Of a DNA stretch of 64,000 nt, positions 22,532-32,830 are shown piece after piece. The notes beneath the pieces were generated by a model. That model had not been told where the DNA came from. It worked only from the letters and a program-made list of their open reading frames with translations, and did not search any database. The stretch comes from Pseudo-nitzschia pungens (Eukaryota; Bacillariophyta; Bacillariophyceae; Bacillariales; Bacillariaceae), in NCBI GenBank assembly GCA_037355855.1, contig CM074760.1, positions 550,501 through 614,500 of the forward strand. The letters are read 5' to 3'. Position numbers and translations under genes: made by a program. How positions within the stretch are numbered: the first letter of the stretch is position 1; each line of letters opens with the position of its first letter.

Positions 22532-23310
22532 GATGGGACAATTCTTGTTTTACTTTGCTCTAGTCGTTTCTCCCAGAGTGGTAGCAGAATAACAATATTG
22601 AATATCAACCACGACAACACTAGCTCGCTGCGACAACTACCGGTAGGGTAACTGTCCTGTTGATGTCCTCGTCGATGGATGATGTTGCCGAAGGAAGGTA
22701 CGGTAAATTACCTGGTACAGTACATACCGGTACTTGGTACATTGGGGTACGAATACGAGCACGAGTACGGTACAGGTAGCTTGCCGTTCCCCCAGCAACC
22801 TACCGTACCGTAACCTTAGGTAACGACAACAACGTTTGTTGCTGTTTCATACCGAATGCGCTACATGGTAAATTCGTACGGGTAAGTCTTACACATCGGC
22901 GTTTTGGTTTGGGTCGGCAACCTGCATTGCGGCTCCTACGTGTACGGTACTAATCGAGCTCTTTTGTCGAACAAAGAGCACAAGTTCGTTTCGATCGAGG
23001 TATGCAAAATAGGGGGGTTCTGAGAAACTATATCACTAGTCAAAATGATTCTTAGGATGTCTGGATTACACGCGGAATAGAACACATTCCTTTCCGTTCC
23101 CCTTCCCCCTTTTTGTGTTGTTCTCATTGTCGTTATGCTTCAACAACGAGACACAAGACACAAAACAACACATCTTTCGACTCATCACATTTCTCTCCGC
23201 TCTCTGAACCCCGAAAGAACAAAGCTCTCCCGACGAGCGAAAGGGAAGCAACGACGAATTCCCAATCGATTCTCATTGAAGGAACAGAACAGAACCGAAC
23301 GGAACAAACC
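22532..23310. other. Divergent intergenic region with dispersed motifs
   Basis: Contains dense GTAC/GGTAC-type motifs at about 22695-22830, including TACCGTACCGTAACCTTAGG at 22801-22820. It separates NDUFA2 (-) and the LPA3-like gene (+). Confidence 0.5.
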
Positions 23311-24716
23311 ATGAGATTTTCCAACGCATCTCAACTATTATTACTGGCAGCAGGAGCTCTTGTAGGGGGAACCTCGGCGTTCACAACAACGACGCCGATC
23401 GGTTCGAATGGATACCGCCGAACACATCATGCGTCTAGTCTCGGTACGTGGGTTTCCGTGGCATTGGCATTCGCATTCGCATTCGAATCGGTTCCGTTTC
23501 TTTGATTGGGCTTTGACTCAATCTATTTTCGTCTCGTCTCGTCTCATCTCGTCTCGTTCCGTCTCCGTTCGTTCGGACGCGTCGGATTGGATCCATCGAA
23601 CGAACGAACGAACGTTCGGATGCTCTTCCGCCGCCGCGCGAAACCGCAGCCTCGTCCCCGTCGGTGGCGGACATCGACCGGCCGTCGGACCTGCCGGATT
23701 CCCTGGTGGACGCCGCGGAGCGGGCCGCCAACTCGTGCGCCGAATTCGCGAAGTACGCCCCCGAACAAGCCCGGTGCCGGGTCGACTTCGACACGAACGC
23801 CGGCGACGAAACCTTTCCCCTCCTCAAAACCAGCGCGGAATTCATGCAAAACCTGGTGGCCTTTCTGAGCTACAAGCTGGTGCCGGGCCTCCAGGCCGAG
23901 AAAATGGCCGAGGTCCAGCGGGTGGCGGAGGCCCGGGTGGCCCTGCAGAACATTCTCCAGAGGGAGCAGGAGCCCGAACCGGAGGAGGCCGCCGAACCGG
24001 TCGATCCGGACGAGAAGCAAAGGCTCATCGAGGTCCTGCAGAACAACGGACGGCTCTCGGCCGACAAAAACGACTACGACGGGCCCATCGTCCGGGTCTA
24101 CTTTCCCGACGAGGGAAACGCCGCGCTGGCGAACCGGGACTGGACGCGGGAGAACGGCGTCGACATGCCGGCCTGCGTCCGCTTCGGGGCCTGCGGCGGC
24201 GTCCGGTCGGTCGACCGGGACCTGTCCAGGGACGTCCTCATCTTTTTCTTTTGCCCCAGGGCCTCGGAGAGCGACATGGTGGAGGAGATCTTGCGAAAGA
24301 CGGAACTCGCGCACGCGGAGGCCGACACGGGCCTGCCGCTGCTGAGCGTCTTTGTCAATCCCAACCTGGTGGACATGGGGGTGACGGGATTCGGAATGGC
24401 CGGCCGCATGCTCCGGGAGCGGTTGCTGGACGGCCTCGAGGGGACCTACTACCTGCGAACCCTCCAGTGGGGGGCCCTGACGCGCTCCTGGCCGAGGGCC
24501 TACAGCCTCTGGGAGGAGAACGAAAACGCCGAGGGGGGATACGAGCTCATGCGAACGCTGCCCTACCTGCCCTCCAACCCGGAGGTCGAGGACATCTACG
24601 ACGCCGTCAACGAGGGCAAGCTGCAGGTGGACGAGTTCGGGAACGAGGTCGGCCGAAAGCCACCGTCGGCCCTGGACCAGTTCGGAGATTTTGTGCAGGG
24701 AATGATGCGGCTGTAG
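23311..24716 (+). CDS. Plastid DUF1995 protein, LPA3-like (photosystem II assembly), two exons
   Basis: Exon 1 is 23311-23443 and exon 2 is 23650-24716. The 206-bp intron (GTACGTG ... CCGCAG) joins in phase 1 and gives 399 residues. Exon 1 encodes MRFSNASQLLLLAAGALVGG followed by TSAFTTTTP: a signal peptide with cleavage before F24, the diatom ASAF-type motif, then a basic transit-like stretch (GYRRTHHASS). The mature protein has LPDSLVDAAERAANSCAEF at its start and VRVYFPDEGNAALANRDW in the middle, then IFFFCPRASESDMVEEI and SVFVNPNLVDMG, the usual DUF1995 order. In Arabidopsis LPA3 is a DUF1995 protein that helps CP43 insert into photosystem II. The C-terminus (GTYYLRTLQWGALTRSWP) also fits. 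The exact role here is inferred from the family. Confidence 0.85.
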
Positions 24717-26085
24717 ACCGACCGCGGCACGGGTGGTGTGTTTGCGTGTAGCATGTGTGTTTGCGTGTGTCGTCCACCGCAATGACAACAGCAACAATCC
24801 CCCTAGCGGTTCTCTGAGCAGCGCCTGAAACGGTGTTTTTTTACCTTTTTCATTTTAATCTAATGCGACTTTTTAAAATAGAGATAGATTCTTGTTCCGG
24901 TTTGGCAACAAATCCAAACAACGTATCGCGCGAAAGTGGACGGGAGAACACTGCATCCTGCGAATGCGATAGTAGCGCTTGCTGCTAATAGTGACACCCG
25001 CGAGTCCGCTGCCTGTTATACATCTATGTGTCGTGTCGCTCGAGATCGATCGCAGAGCGCTTCTTCTTTGCCCTGGATTAATCTATGAGTGATCCACTTT
25101 TACAAACTACCACAACAACCAAGACTCGTGTCTGCCTGCACGGTACGTACAAGGTGATTCCTTGGGATAGCGAGCATCGAATGAATTGCCTCGGCTTCCG
25201 CGTACAAAATAATGTTAGTGACACGAACCAATTACTTCTATATTCAAAAATTCTTTTCCCGATACACGACGCGCGACGAACCCTTTTCTCCGAAAGAAAG
25301 ACGACCGAGTGTCATAGCGGGACGATGGATTCATGGCGAAGAGTGACGTCTGCAACAGCAGCTGCGCTTAAGGGACGTTGGATGCTCCTTTTACGACTTT
25401 CCCTCAAATGCGTGTGCGTATACCTGTGCGTGCACGCGAGCTTGCACTCGCACTAGTTCTCGAAAAGTCCAACGAAACGAACTGCACGTACGTGCGTAGG
25501 AGAGAAAGAAGTTTCGAGTTATTCTATTTTAACTTAATGCTCTATTTCTTTTTCAAACCCAAACAACAAGAGCGAGGAATCGAGAGGTCCATTCCGATTT
25601 TGCGTTGCTGGACTGTTGGAATGGCAAACGCCGTGGCAGAAGACGCCAAAACAGCCGCATCATTCATCGTCCATCGTCCATCATCGCACCGTACGAGTAC
25701 CATAGATCCACAATCGACAGGAGAAGCAATGGGGAATCTTTTTCGGTCCTTTTTTTGGAAACGAGAAAAAGGAACCGCGTTTCTCATGGGTCGATCGATC
25801 GTGCCCGCAATTGTTTCTCCAAATAATAATAAGAAGGATGCGTCGCGATCGCCCACCACGATATAGTGACGCCATCCATCCGATTTCGATTCGGGGGGAC
25901 CCGTGCGTTTGCGCGCGTGTGTGTTTGCGTCTTTGGTCAGCGGGGGCGAGCGAGCGCATGGATGTAGGTTGAGATCGATGGTTGACCGTAGTAGTATCTC
26001 GCTTCGATGGGCATTCGGCCCTTTTCGAGTCGTGTGCTGCGTAACCTTACCCAACCGACATCCGGCAAAAGCATGGTCCCATCCG
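24717..26085. other. Intergenic
   Basis: No gene is recognised. The first 180 bases are AT-rich, with T runs, and look like the LPA3 3' UTR. A CGTAACCTTACCC motif lies at about 26040. Confidence 0.5.
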
Positions 26086-26475
26086 TCACGAGAGTATGCA
26101 GCAGCAACAGCCCACCGTGCTGGCGCATTCCCCGCAGCACTCCCCATCCTCGATCAACGACGATGACGACGAAAACTTGTTGGTTTGTTCTTGTTTTCTC
26201 TTTCTCCGGGCTTCCTTCGCGCCCTCGCTCTCTCGGGCGAGTATTTCTCGCGCCTTGCGTTCGAGATCCCTCACCTTGTCGCGCTGGCTTCGGTTGGAGG
26301 AAGAAGAAGCAGCAGCAGCAGCAGCAGTATGAAATACCGATGATGCGTCTGTTCTCGAGCTGATCGAGAGGCCCTTCATCGTCTCGGCACGATATCCGGC
26401 TGGATTGTGCTCGGGTGTCGTCCTGTCGGGAACTTTGTCGTCGATGGTCGCTATTTGTGTCGTTGGTTCCGCCAT
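26086..26475 (-). CDS. Small cysteine-tailed protein with a C-terminal CaaX box
   Basis: 129 residues from the ATG at 26475; the same frame is open upstream without an ATG. The first ~70 residues are polar and disordered (AEPTTQIATIDDKVPDRT), with an alanine/serine tract. Residues ~75-105 form a likely charged helix or coiled coil (RDKVRDLERKAREILARE; EGAKEARRKRKQEQ). The end reads GECCGECASTVGCCCCILS: a cluster of cysteines ending in C-I-L-S. This is a CaaX box with X = S, expected to be farnesylated, and the cysteines just before it could be palmitoylated, so the product would sit on a membrane. No GTPase or other domain is present. Not recognised as a known family; the gene is short, so some doubt remains. 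Confidence 0.5.
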   Translation of the reverse strand: MAEPTTQIATIDDKVPDRTTPEHNPAGYRAETMKGLSISSRTDASSVFHTAAAAAASSSSNRSQRDKVRDLERKAREILARESEGAKEARRKRKQEQTNKFSSSSSLIEDGECCGECASTVGCCCCILS

Positions 26476-27695
26476 GGTTATTATTATTGTAATGTTGTTG
26501 TTGTTGTTGCTGCTGCTGCTGTTATAGTTTGGTCGCAATGCGTATCTGCTGGTTGCTGGTACACGTATGTTGGTACTCGATGGAAAACTTCTTTTCGGGG
26601 AAGGAGGGATGCGATGGAGGGGTTGTTCTGTGCTTCTGTGAGCTGCGTACTTTGTGGATTGTGGAATCAATACAAGACTTTTGTTCTCTACACCCGGTTC
26701 CGAAGTTAGGTTCCATCGAGTTCCGAAGGTATGTGCGGTAGGTTTCGTTTGCGTCCAAAATCAAAAGGAACGCGGAAGAAGACCAATGTCATAAGATACC
26801 AAAGCATTCTAGCACCAAAAGATGATGCTAGCTACTCGTAAGACTCGTACTTGCTTCATAGTCGAGGTCTCAACAATCGAAACGGAAGAAAGGGACAGTG
26901 GCGTGAGGATCGGATTGCATTAAGCATCGTCTGTCACGTTGTGTCATATCCCGTCTCCTAAAAACAAAAAGTCTTCGCGCCATTCTAGAGGTAAGGTTAC
27001 GGTAAGACTTACGATGATTTTTGGATGGATTGTTTTCGTCATTCGGTCGATCCACGTTCGATTTGATAACGAACAAGTCGTCTGTTCTTCTCTTGGTCGC
27101 AGCTGCTGATGCTGGGGGACCGACTGCGTTTCTCTCTAGTAGTATCTTGTTTTCAGATTTTGTTGAGAACGAAGTTCCCACAAAAACACGGGATACGGGA
27201 TTCAACTAGTACCATCCATCCAACATCGGCCCTTGTCTCCTCCTTCTATCTATCCATTGACAATTGACAACTACAAGTACATACACACTACTACCAGTAC
27301 ACAGAGAGAAAGCTTCCCAACCCCAACGGAAGCAGACAAGACACATCCCAAGATCAATCAATCAACAACGCATCGTGGATAGGAAGAGTAGCCACGATCG
27401 ATCCGAAAGGAAGGCATGGTTGGTTCGTTGGTTCGTTCGAGAGTGTTAGCACGCAATCCATCCAAACAAACTACTAAGCTGGTGTTGTCTCGTGGCATCA
27501 AAGGATTTCGTTGCATGCGACGATCGGAAACGATTACTTCAACAGCAGCAGCAGCAGCAAGGAAAGGGCTGTCTCCGCAGTGGTTTCGATTGGTACCTTG
27601 CATCAACAACAAAAAATTAGACAGAGAAAGAGAAATAGGTGTGAAATAGTCGATCTATCAATCCATCCATTCATTCACCAATCAAAAAGCAATCG
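26476..27695. other. Intergenic, divergent
   Basis: No gene is seen. CAG/GTT trinucleotide runs flank the CaaX gene start (26490-26525). The dispersed motif occurs at about 26990-27013 (GGTAAGGTTACGGTAAGACTT). Confidence 0.5.
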
Positions 27696-29193
27696 ATGAA
27701 GTCTTCGGCCACCATGAGCTCGACTAATCCCGATCCGCAAACCAAACGTCCCAATGCCAACAAGAATTCCCCTGCCTTGAATACCATACAGGTTCCTGTT
27801 TTGAAAACCAAACAGCAAGCGGAGGCGCTTGTGGATTTCATCTCGGAACGGCTTTTTGGCGACGACGACAACGACATGGGCAACGACGTAGGCAACGATA
27901 ACGATAACAACGACAACAACATCAACAGCAATAACAACAACATCGACGACAACGACAATCAACAATCCCTGGACATCGAACTCATCGCCGCGGGCATCAA
28001 TCGGCTGTCCGCCGTCTTTTATCAAACGGACAAAGACTCCGACCCAGTTCTGGCGTCTTGGGTGGCCGGTGCCATCGAAACAATCCTGGTGGCGTCGGGC
28101 CTCTCCCACAGTCCCAGGTGCCACCTCATCCACGAACGATTGCGCGGGGCTTTCTCCAAGGGACTTTTGGAGGTCTGCTTCCGGTTCATGGCCCAGTGCT
28201 TTCGGCACCACGGGCTCGAGGCGGAGCGCCGGCTCCTACAATCGCAATCGACACAATCGCATTCGCATTCGCATTCGACATTGCAATCCGCGTCCACGGA
28301 GGACGACGATTCGGATTCGCGGTCCAAGTGTTTTGCAGACCATCACCTCCGGGCCGTTGCGGCCTGCTGGAGCCTTTTGGACGCCGTTCTCTGCGAGGAT
28401 TCCCTCTGCGACAGCCGCATTAGCAATGGCAACGGCAACGGCAGCGACAGCACCACGAACAACAGAAAAGCCATTTTGCAGCGCCCGCAAAAGCTGGCAA
28501 TGATCGACGCGTGCCTCCGGAGCACGAGCCAGTGCGTCATCTTGTCGACCGTCTTCGCCATCCTCCTCCGAGAGCCGAAGGATCTTGGTGCACGTCCTGA
28601 GCGTCCTCCACGTGCTCCTCTACGACGACGATCTCACCGAACGGGATTTCGAGGGAGACCTCTTGTTTGTCAATTGCATCGGCGTCCTGTGCTGTGCCCA
28701 GAGCGCGGAAGACGACGATTCTTCGGGGGACGACGACGAAATCGGCGGCGAGAGCGAAAGCGCAACCACCCTGGCGGTGATGGAACGGGCCCTCCAAATC
28801 CTGGTGGTCTGCGCCAAGTCGCACACGATGGTTCGGTTCCAGGACTGGGAGCGGCTCGCCACGGCCTGCGGGATGGCCCTGGTCCGGTTGGATGGGTTGT
28901 GGCGAAAGCGGAAGCGCAGCCGAGATGCGAAAGCAGCGGTGGACTCGATCAAAAAGGACGACGACGACGACGACGACGATTCGATGATCCGAGCCACCAG
29001 CACGCGCATTCTCGAATGCATCGTCGATCTGATCGAGCTCGAGGACGCCGCCGCGGGCCTGTGGCTTCGCCACACCTACGGGATTTTCCCCTCGGCCCAG
29101 TCTCGCTGTCGTCGGGATAAGCAATGTCCCAACAGCCGCAGCAGCAGCAGCAGTACCAACGAGCATCTTGCGCATCGCGGTTGTTCGCGGTGA
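27696..29193 (+). CDS. Unknown helical (armadillo-like) protein, split by a frameshift
   Basis: The ATG at 27696 opens a frame with an asparagine/aspartate-rich stretch (~60-90), then alpha-helical sequence: LDIELIAAGINRLSAVFYQ, VLASWVAGAIETILVASGL, LRAVAACWSLLDAVLC, MIDACLRSTSQCVILSTVFAILL. Near 28555-28585 this frame turns into arginine/proline-rich nonsense while the +1 frame becomes the sensible one: VHVLSVLHVLLYDDDLTERDFEGDLLF, LAVMERALQILVVCAKSH, FQDWERLATACGMALVRL, TRILECIVDLIELEDAAAGLWL, ending at 29193. The joined product would be about 495 residues. A one-base shift in the CCTCCTCC run is the simplest explanation; no intron fits. The pattern of amphipathic helices suggests an armadillo/HEAT-like solenoid; no family is recognised. 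Confidence 0.6.
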
Positions 29194-29783
29194 AGGTCGG
29201 CAGAAACCCGGCGGGCAACTCGCTCGGCAGCAGCGGAATCAAAGAACACAAAGCATAGAGTACACCAATGCGTTGCGAAAGCGAATGCGGAAACAATGAT
29301 CGCGCAGCGATTCGAAAATGAACGACTGCCTATGATACTGTTATATCCCAGATTCATTGAACGCAAGAGAAATGGAATGGAATACGAAGTAAACTAACGC
29401 AAATCACGGCGGTTTAGGAGATTTTTTGTATCATTCTTGTCTTGTCACGCCGAGCTCTCTCTCTCGAATGCTTTCGATTTTTGTAGTCCCTTTCGTTCCG
29501 GAACGATCTCCGCCCCCATTCTTGCTGCGTGCGATTGCGCACGGGTTCTTCGCCAACTGCTGCCACAAACGATGCGCTGTGTCAATTTTTACGTGCTGCC
29601 GCAACCCGTTCCCGGAAACCATCCCCACTGCGGGCACGGTTCCTCTCGCACCCGTGGTCCGATTTGCACGAATCGAATCGAATCGAACCCTCGCATCCTT
29701 TTGCGATTTTTTGAATTTGATTTCATTTAATTTGATTTGATTTGATTCGATTCGATTTGATTCCATCGATGCGATTCCGGTCG
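29194..29783. other. Tail-to-tail intergenic spacer with microsatellite
   Basis: It separates the convergent unknown gene and P5C reductase. CGAAT units lie near 29679-29690, and a TTGATT/TTCGATT tract covers about 29715-29765, just beyond the P5CR stop. Confidence 0.6.
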
Positions 29784-31273
29784 TTACTTTGGGTTCGGCA
29801 GCTCGAGGCTCCCATCGGTTTCTCCCCGGATCCGGCTCAGAATCGCGTCCATGACCGGTTCCTGCAGGTCCGCGAATCCCCCCAGAACGTCTCCGTAGTT
29901 CCGGAGGGCCTGCTCGTTGAGTCCACCGGGCGTCTGTTCCTCGATCAGGTCCTCCAGCCGGCTTTCCAGCGGCGGAGCGGAGGGAGACGACCGGAGCGTG
30001 GCCCGATCGGCGTCCAGAACGGCCCCGACGAACTGCCGAATGACGAGAAAGGTCGCGTCCTCCCTGGACAGCGATCCCGTCTGCTTCAGAAGCCAGTCGC
30101 GCTGGTTCTTCATGGTCCCGTAGAGGGGTCCCATGGTGCAGGTGGTGACCATGCAGGCCTCGAGGTCGGCCTCGGTGTCGAGGGCGACGACCCCGCCCGT
30201 GGCGCCAAAGAGGTCGACCAGCAGTTGCCGGGTGGTTCCGGAGGAGGACGAGGGCTCGCCGCAGCACAGGAGTGCCACGCCCTTGTGGTCGGCAATCGAG
30301 GGGAGGCAGATCATTTTCGCGACCCGGGACCGATCGAGGCCGGAGTCCTCGACCAGATCCTCCAGGTTGGCCGTGGACTGTCGTTGTTGTTGAAGTAAGA
30401 TAGTTGTAATAGTTGTTGTTGAGCACGTTGAAACGGGGCGCGTGAGAGTGTGTTCGCGGCGCGATCCAACATCCATCGCAACCAAAAGCACTAGGAGTAC
30501 GCTGCTACACTTTGCGTACGAGCAAAATACTCGTACTGCTACTCCCGATCGAGAAACGAACGCATGCCAAACACAATATCACATAACGCACGTCACATTC
30601 CGTCACATTCCGTCACATTCCGTCGCGTCGCGTCGCTTCGAGTACGTACCACCAGCGACACGAGGACGTGCCGATCGGGATCAAAGTCCAAGCCCCGCAG
30701 CACCGACGAGGCCTGCTGTGGCAGGACCGTCAGAAAGATGAGGTCGCACCGGTCGAGGATTTCCTGGTTGTCCTCCGTGGCGGACAGATGGAAGGCGTCG
30801 GATTCCCGGTAGGCGTCGAGGAGCGCCCTGGACTTGGCCTCGGAGCGCCTGGACACCACCACCGAATCGAGGCTCACAACGGCGTTGTCGGCATTGCCAT
30901 TGGCATCGCCATTGTTACTGTTGTTGTTGTTCCTGCTGTTGTTGGCCGCCCGGATGAGGCCCCTGGCAATGGCCGAGGCAATCGTCCCGCACCCGAGGAA
31001 TCCCACCGAAAGGTTTTCGGTGCTTCCGCCGTTTCCGCTCGCGGCTGTCTCGGATAGCGGGGTGGCCGCTGTCGACGTCGACGTCGACGTCGACGTCGCG
31101 GCTGCGTTGTTGTTGGTGGAGGAGGGGTGCGGCGAAAAGGACTGGGCGGAATCCATCGCGCTCAAAAGGACCAGGACGAGCAAAAGGAGCCACGGAGCGG
31201 GAATCGTCCTGTTGCTGCTGCTGCTGCTGCTGCTGCTGTTGTTGCGGGAAAGCAAGCGTTTTTGCAGTGGCAA
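29784..31273 (-). CDS. Pyrroline-5-carboxylate reductase, probably plastid, two exons, start unresolved
   Basis: Reduces pyrroline-5-carboxylate to proline with NAD(P)H. Exon 2 is 30377-29784; exon 1 ends at 30650. The 272-bp intron (GTACGT ... CGACAG) is phase 0. Seen: LSVGFLGCGTIASAIARGL (dinucleotide-binding glycine motif), SVVVSRRSEAKSRALLDAY, DLIFLTVLPQQASSVL and, after the junction, ICLPSIADHKGVALLCC. The C-terminal helical domain has FLVIRQFVGAVLDADR and EEQTPGGLNEQALR, matching the P5CR signature SPGGT. Upstream is a hydrophobic segment (APWLLLLVLVLLSA) followed by MDSAQSFSPHP, resembling a plastid bipartite leader cleaved before F. The only in-frame ATG (31156) comes after that segment. 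An ATG at 31337 (TDRTRCFARRR) is one base out of frame, so a small indel or an unseen exon probably hides the true start. Confidence 0.8.
30585..30645. repeat. CACATTCCGT / CGTCG short tandem repeats in the P5CR intron
   Basis: Three CGTCACATTC decamers followed by CGTCG pentamers, directly after the intron donor (minus strand). Confidence 0.75.
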
Positions 31274-32830
31274 TCGGGGAGAATGAGAACGACGCGAGGG
31301 AGCGGCGACGAGCGAAACAGCGGGTGCGATCTGTCATAGTAGTGATCCGTCGGACTGCCGAAGGGTTCGATCGTCGGTCGTCGATGGGTCGGTCGATGGA
31401 GGTCTTGGGCACTATCGGTGCGCGTGACGGTGGTTCTTGTTGTTGGCGCGTAACCTTACCGGTATTAGGCACAATTGCCATCCTCATCTTTCTCGCCAAC
31501 CGTCATCCGTCATCCGTCCCTCGGCGGCACTGGATGAAGGCGGTTTTGACGATCGGTGATGTTTCGGATGATTGAAAAAATCACGAGCGAAAACTAATGA
31601 CGATGGTACGTACTTGTATTCGTACGTACGACGTACGTAGGTACGAACATACCGACAAATATACGTATGAATATACCTATAAACATACCTACAAACACAA
31701 CTACGAACATACCTATAAACACAACTACAAAGATACCTTTGTATGTGAAACAACCTTCGATACCTATCTAATTAACTAGTATGTATCATAGGTAGGATAG
31801 CATCTTTGATCGTTGTCCCCCGCGCCCGAATTTTTTCCTACCCTGTTCGGTCCTGCGGCGGGTGTGCGCGCGCGCTTCGAACAAAATTAGCGACGGGATT
31901 GGTGATTTTGATTGATTGCGAAGTATTTTTTTATCCAATCAGAATCCTTCGTTGTTCGCAAGCTGATGGTCATGCCGCAGCAAGAACGGGTGCGGGTAAA
32001 CCTTACAGTGAATTACCGGTACGAGGGGTCGACCGGTAGAGCTCGTACGGTAAACTACGGTACTACCGGTATGGTGCTGTCAACCACGGTCCCAGGTCCC
32101 GCGTCCTCCGGATCATCGGTTCCCGTACCGGTACAGGGGCAATGCAATGCAAGACAGAAAGGAGGACCGACTTTCGTCACACTCTGCCTCAGTACAAGTG
32201 CTCGTAGAATGCACTCTCGCTCATAAAATACTGGTACTCGTACGATGAATGGGGTAAGGTTACGACACCTTTCCTTGTCATGGTGGTTGAGAATTCTCTC
32301 TCATCAAAACTACGGTAAGATTACCTGTACAAGCATCCATCTCCCACCAAAGTTGATGGAGTCCTCTGTTGGCGGCAGAAATTGCAATAACTTGTGCTGC
32401 GAAGTAAGGTTTACTCAGTAACTAGCGCGGAAGCAGCGTATTATTCGGTCGATCACCAAGAATCATCATTCCTCACAGCCACATTATTATTATTATTTAT
32501 TTCACACCATACCACTTGCGGCATACTGGTACCCTGCGATACAACCGTTCATTGCCGTCCGATCCTTCGATCCAACGCAACCCCGATCCGAACGAAGCCC
32601 GCGATTGATTCATTCCTTTCTTTTGCATTCGTCGATCCGATCCGAACCGAACCAAACCAAAACGGGTTAGTTCGTTGCCTTGCCGAGAATCGTTGGACCG
32701 AGAAGCACTCGATTCCTTCCGACAGCGAGACACTTGCCAACGAAACCGAAACCACAACTACTACAACAACTACAACAACTACTACTACTACAACTACTAC
32801 AACAACAACTACAACAACACTCCCACCACC
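31274..32830. other. Divergent intergenic region with tandem repeats
   Basis: Holds about three copies of a ~24-bp repeat (AACATACCTAYAAACACAACTAC-like) at about 31655-31735 and dispersed-motif copies near 31450-31470, 31995-32020, 32250-32265 and 32312-32325. A (CAA/CTA)n tract lies just before the Rad21 ATG at about 32750-32825. The missing P5CR leader exon, if it exists, may lie within it. Confidence 0.55.

Noticed and set aside
31479..31499. Possible upstream exon of P5CR ending in CCG|GTAAGG at about 31462
   Set aside because: The junction would place the leader in the wrong frame, and the donor is part of the dispersed motif.
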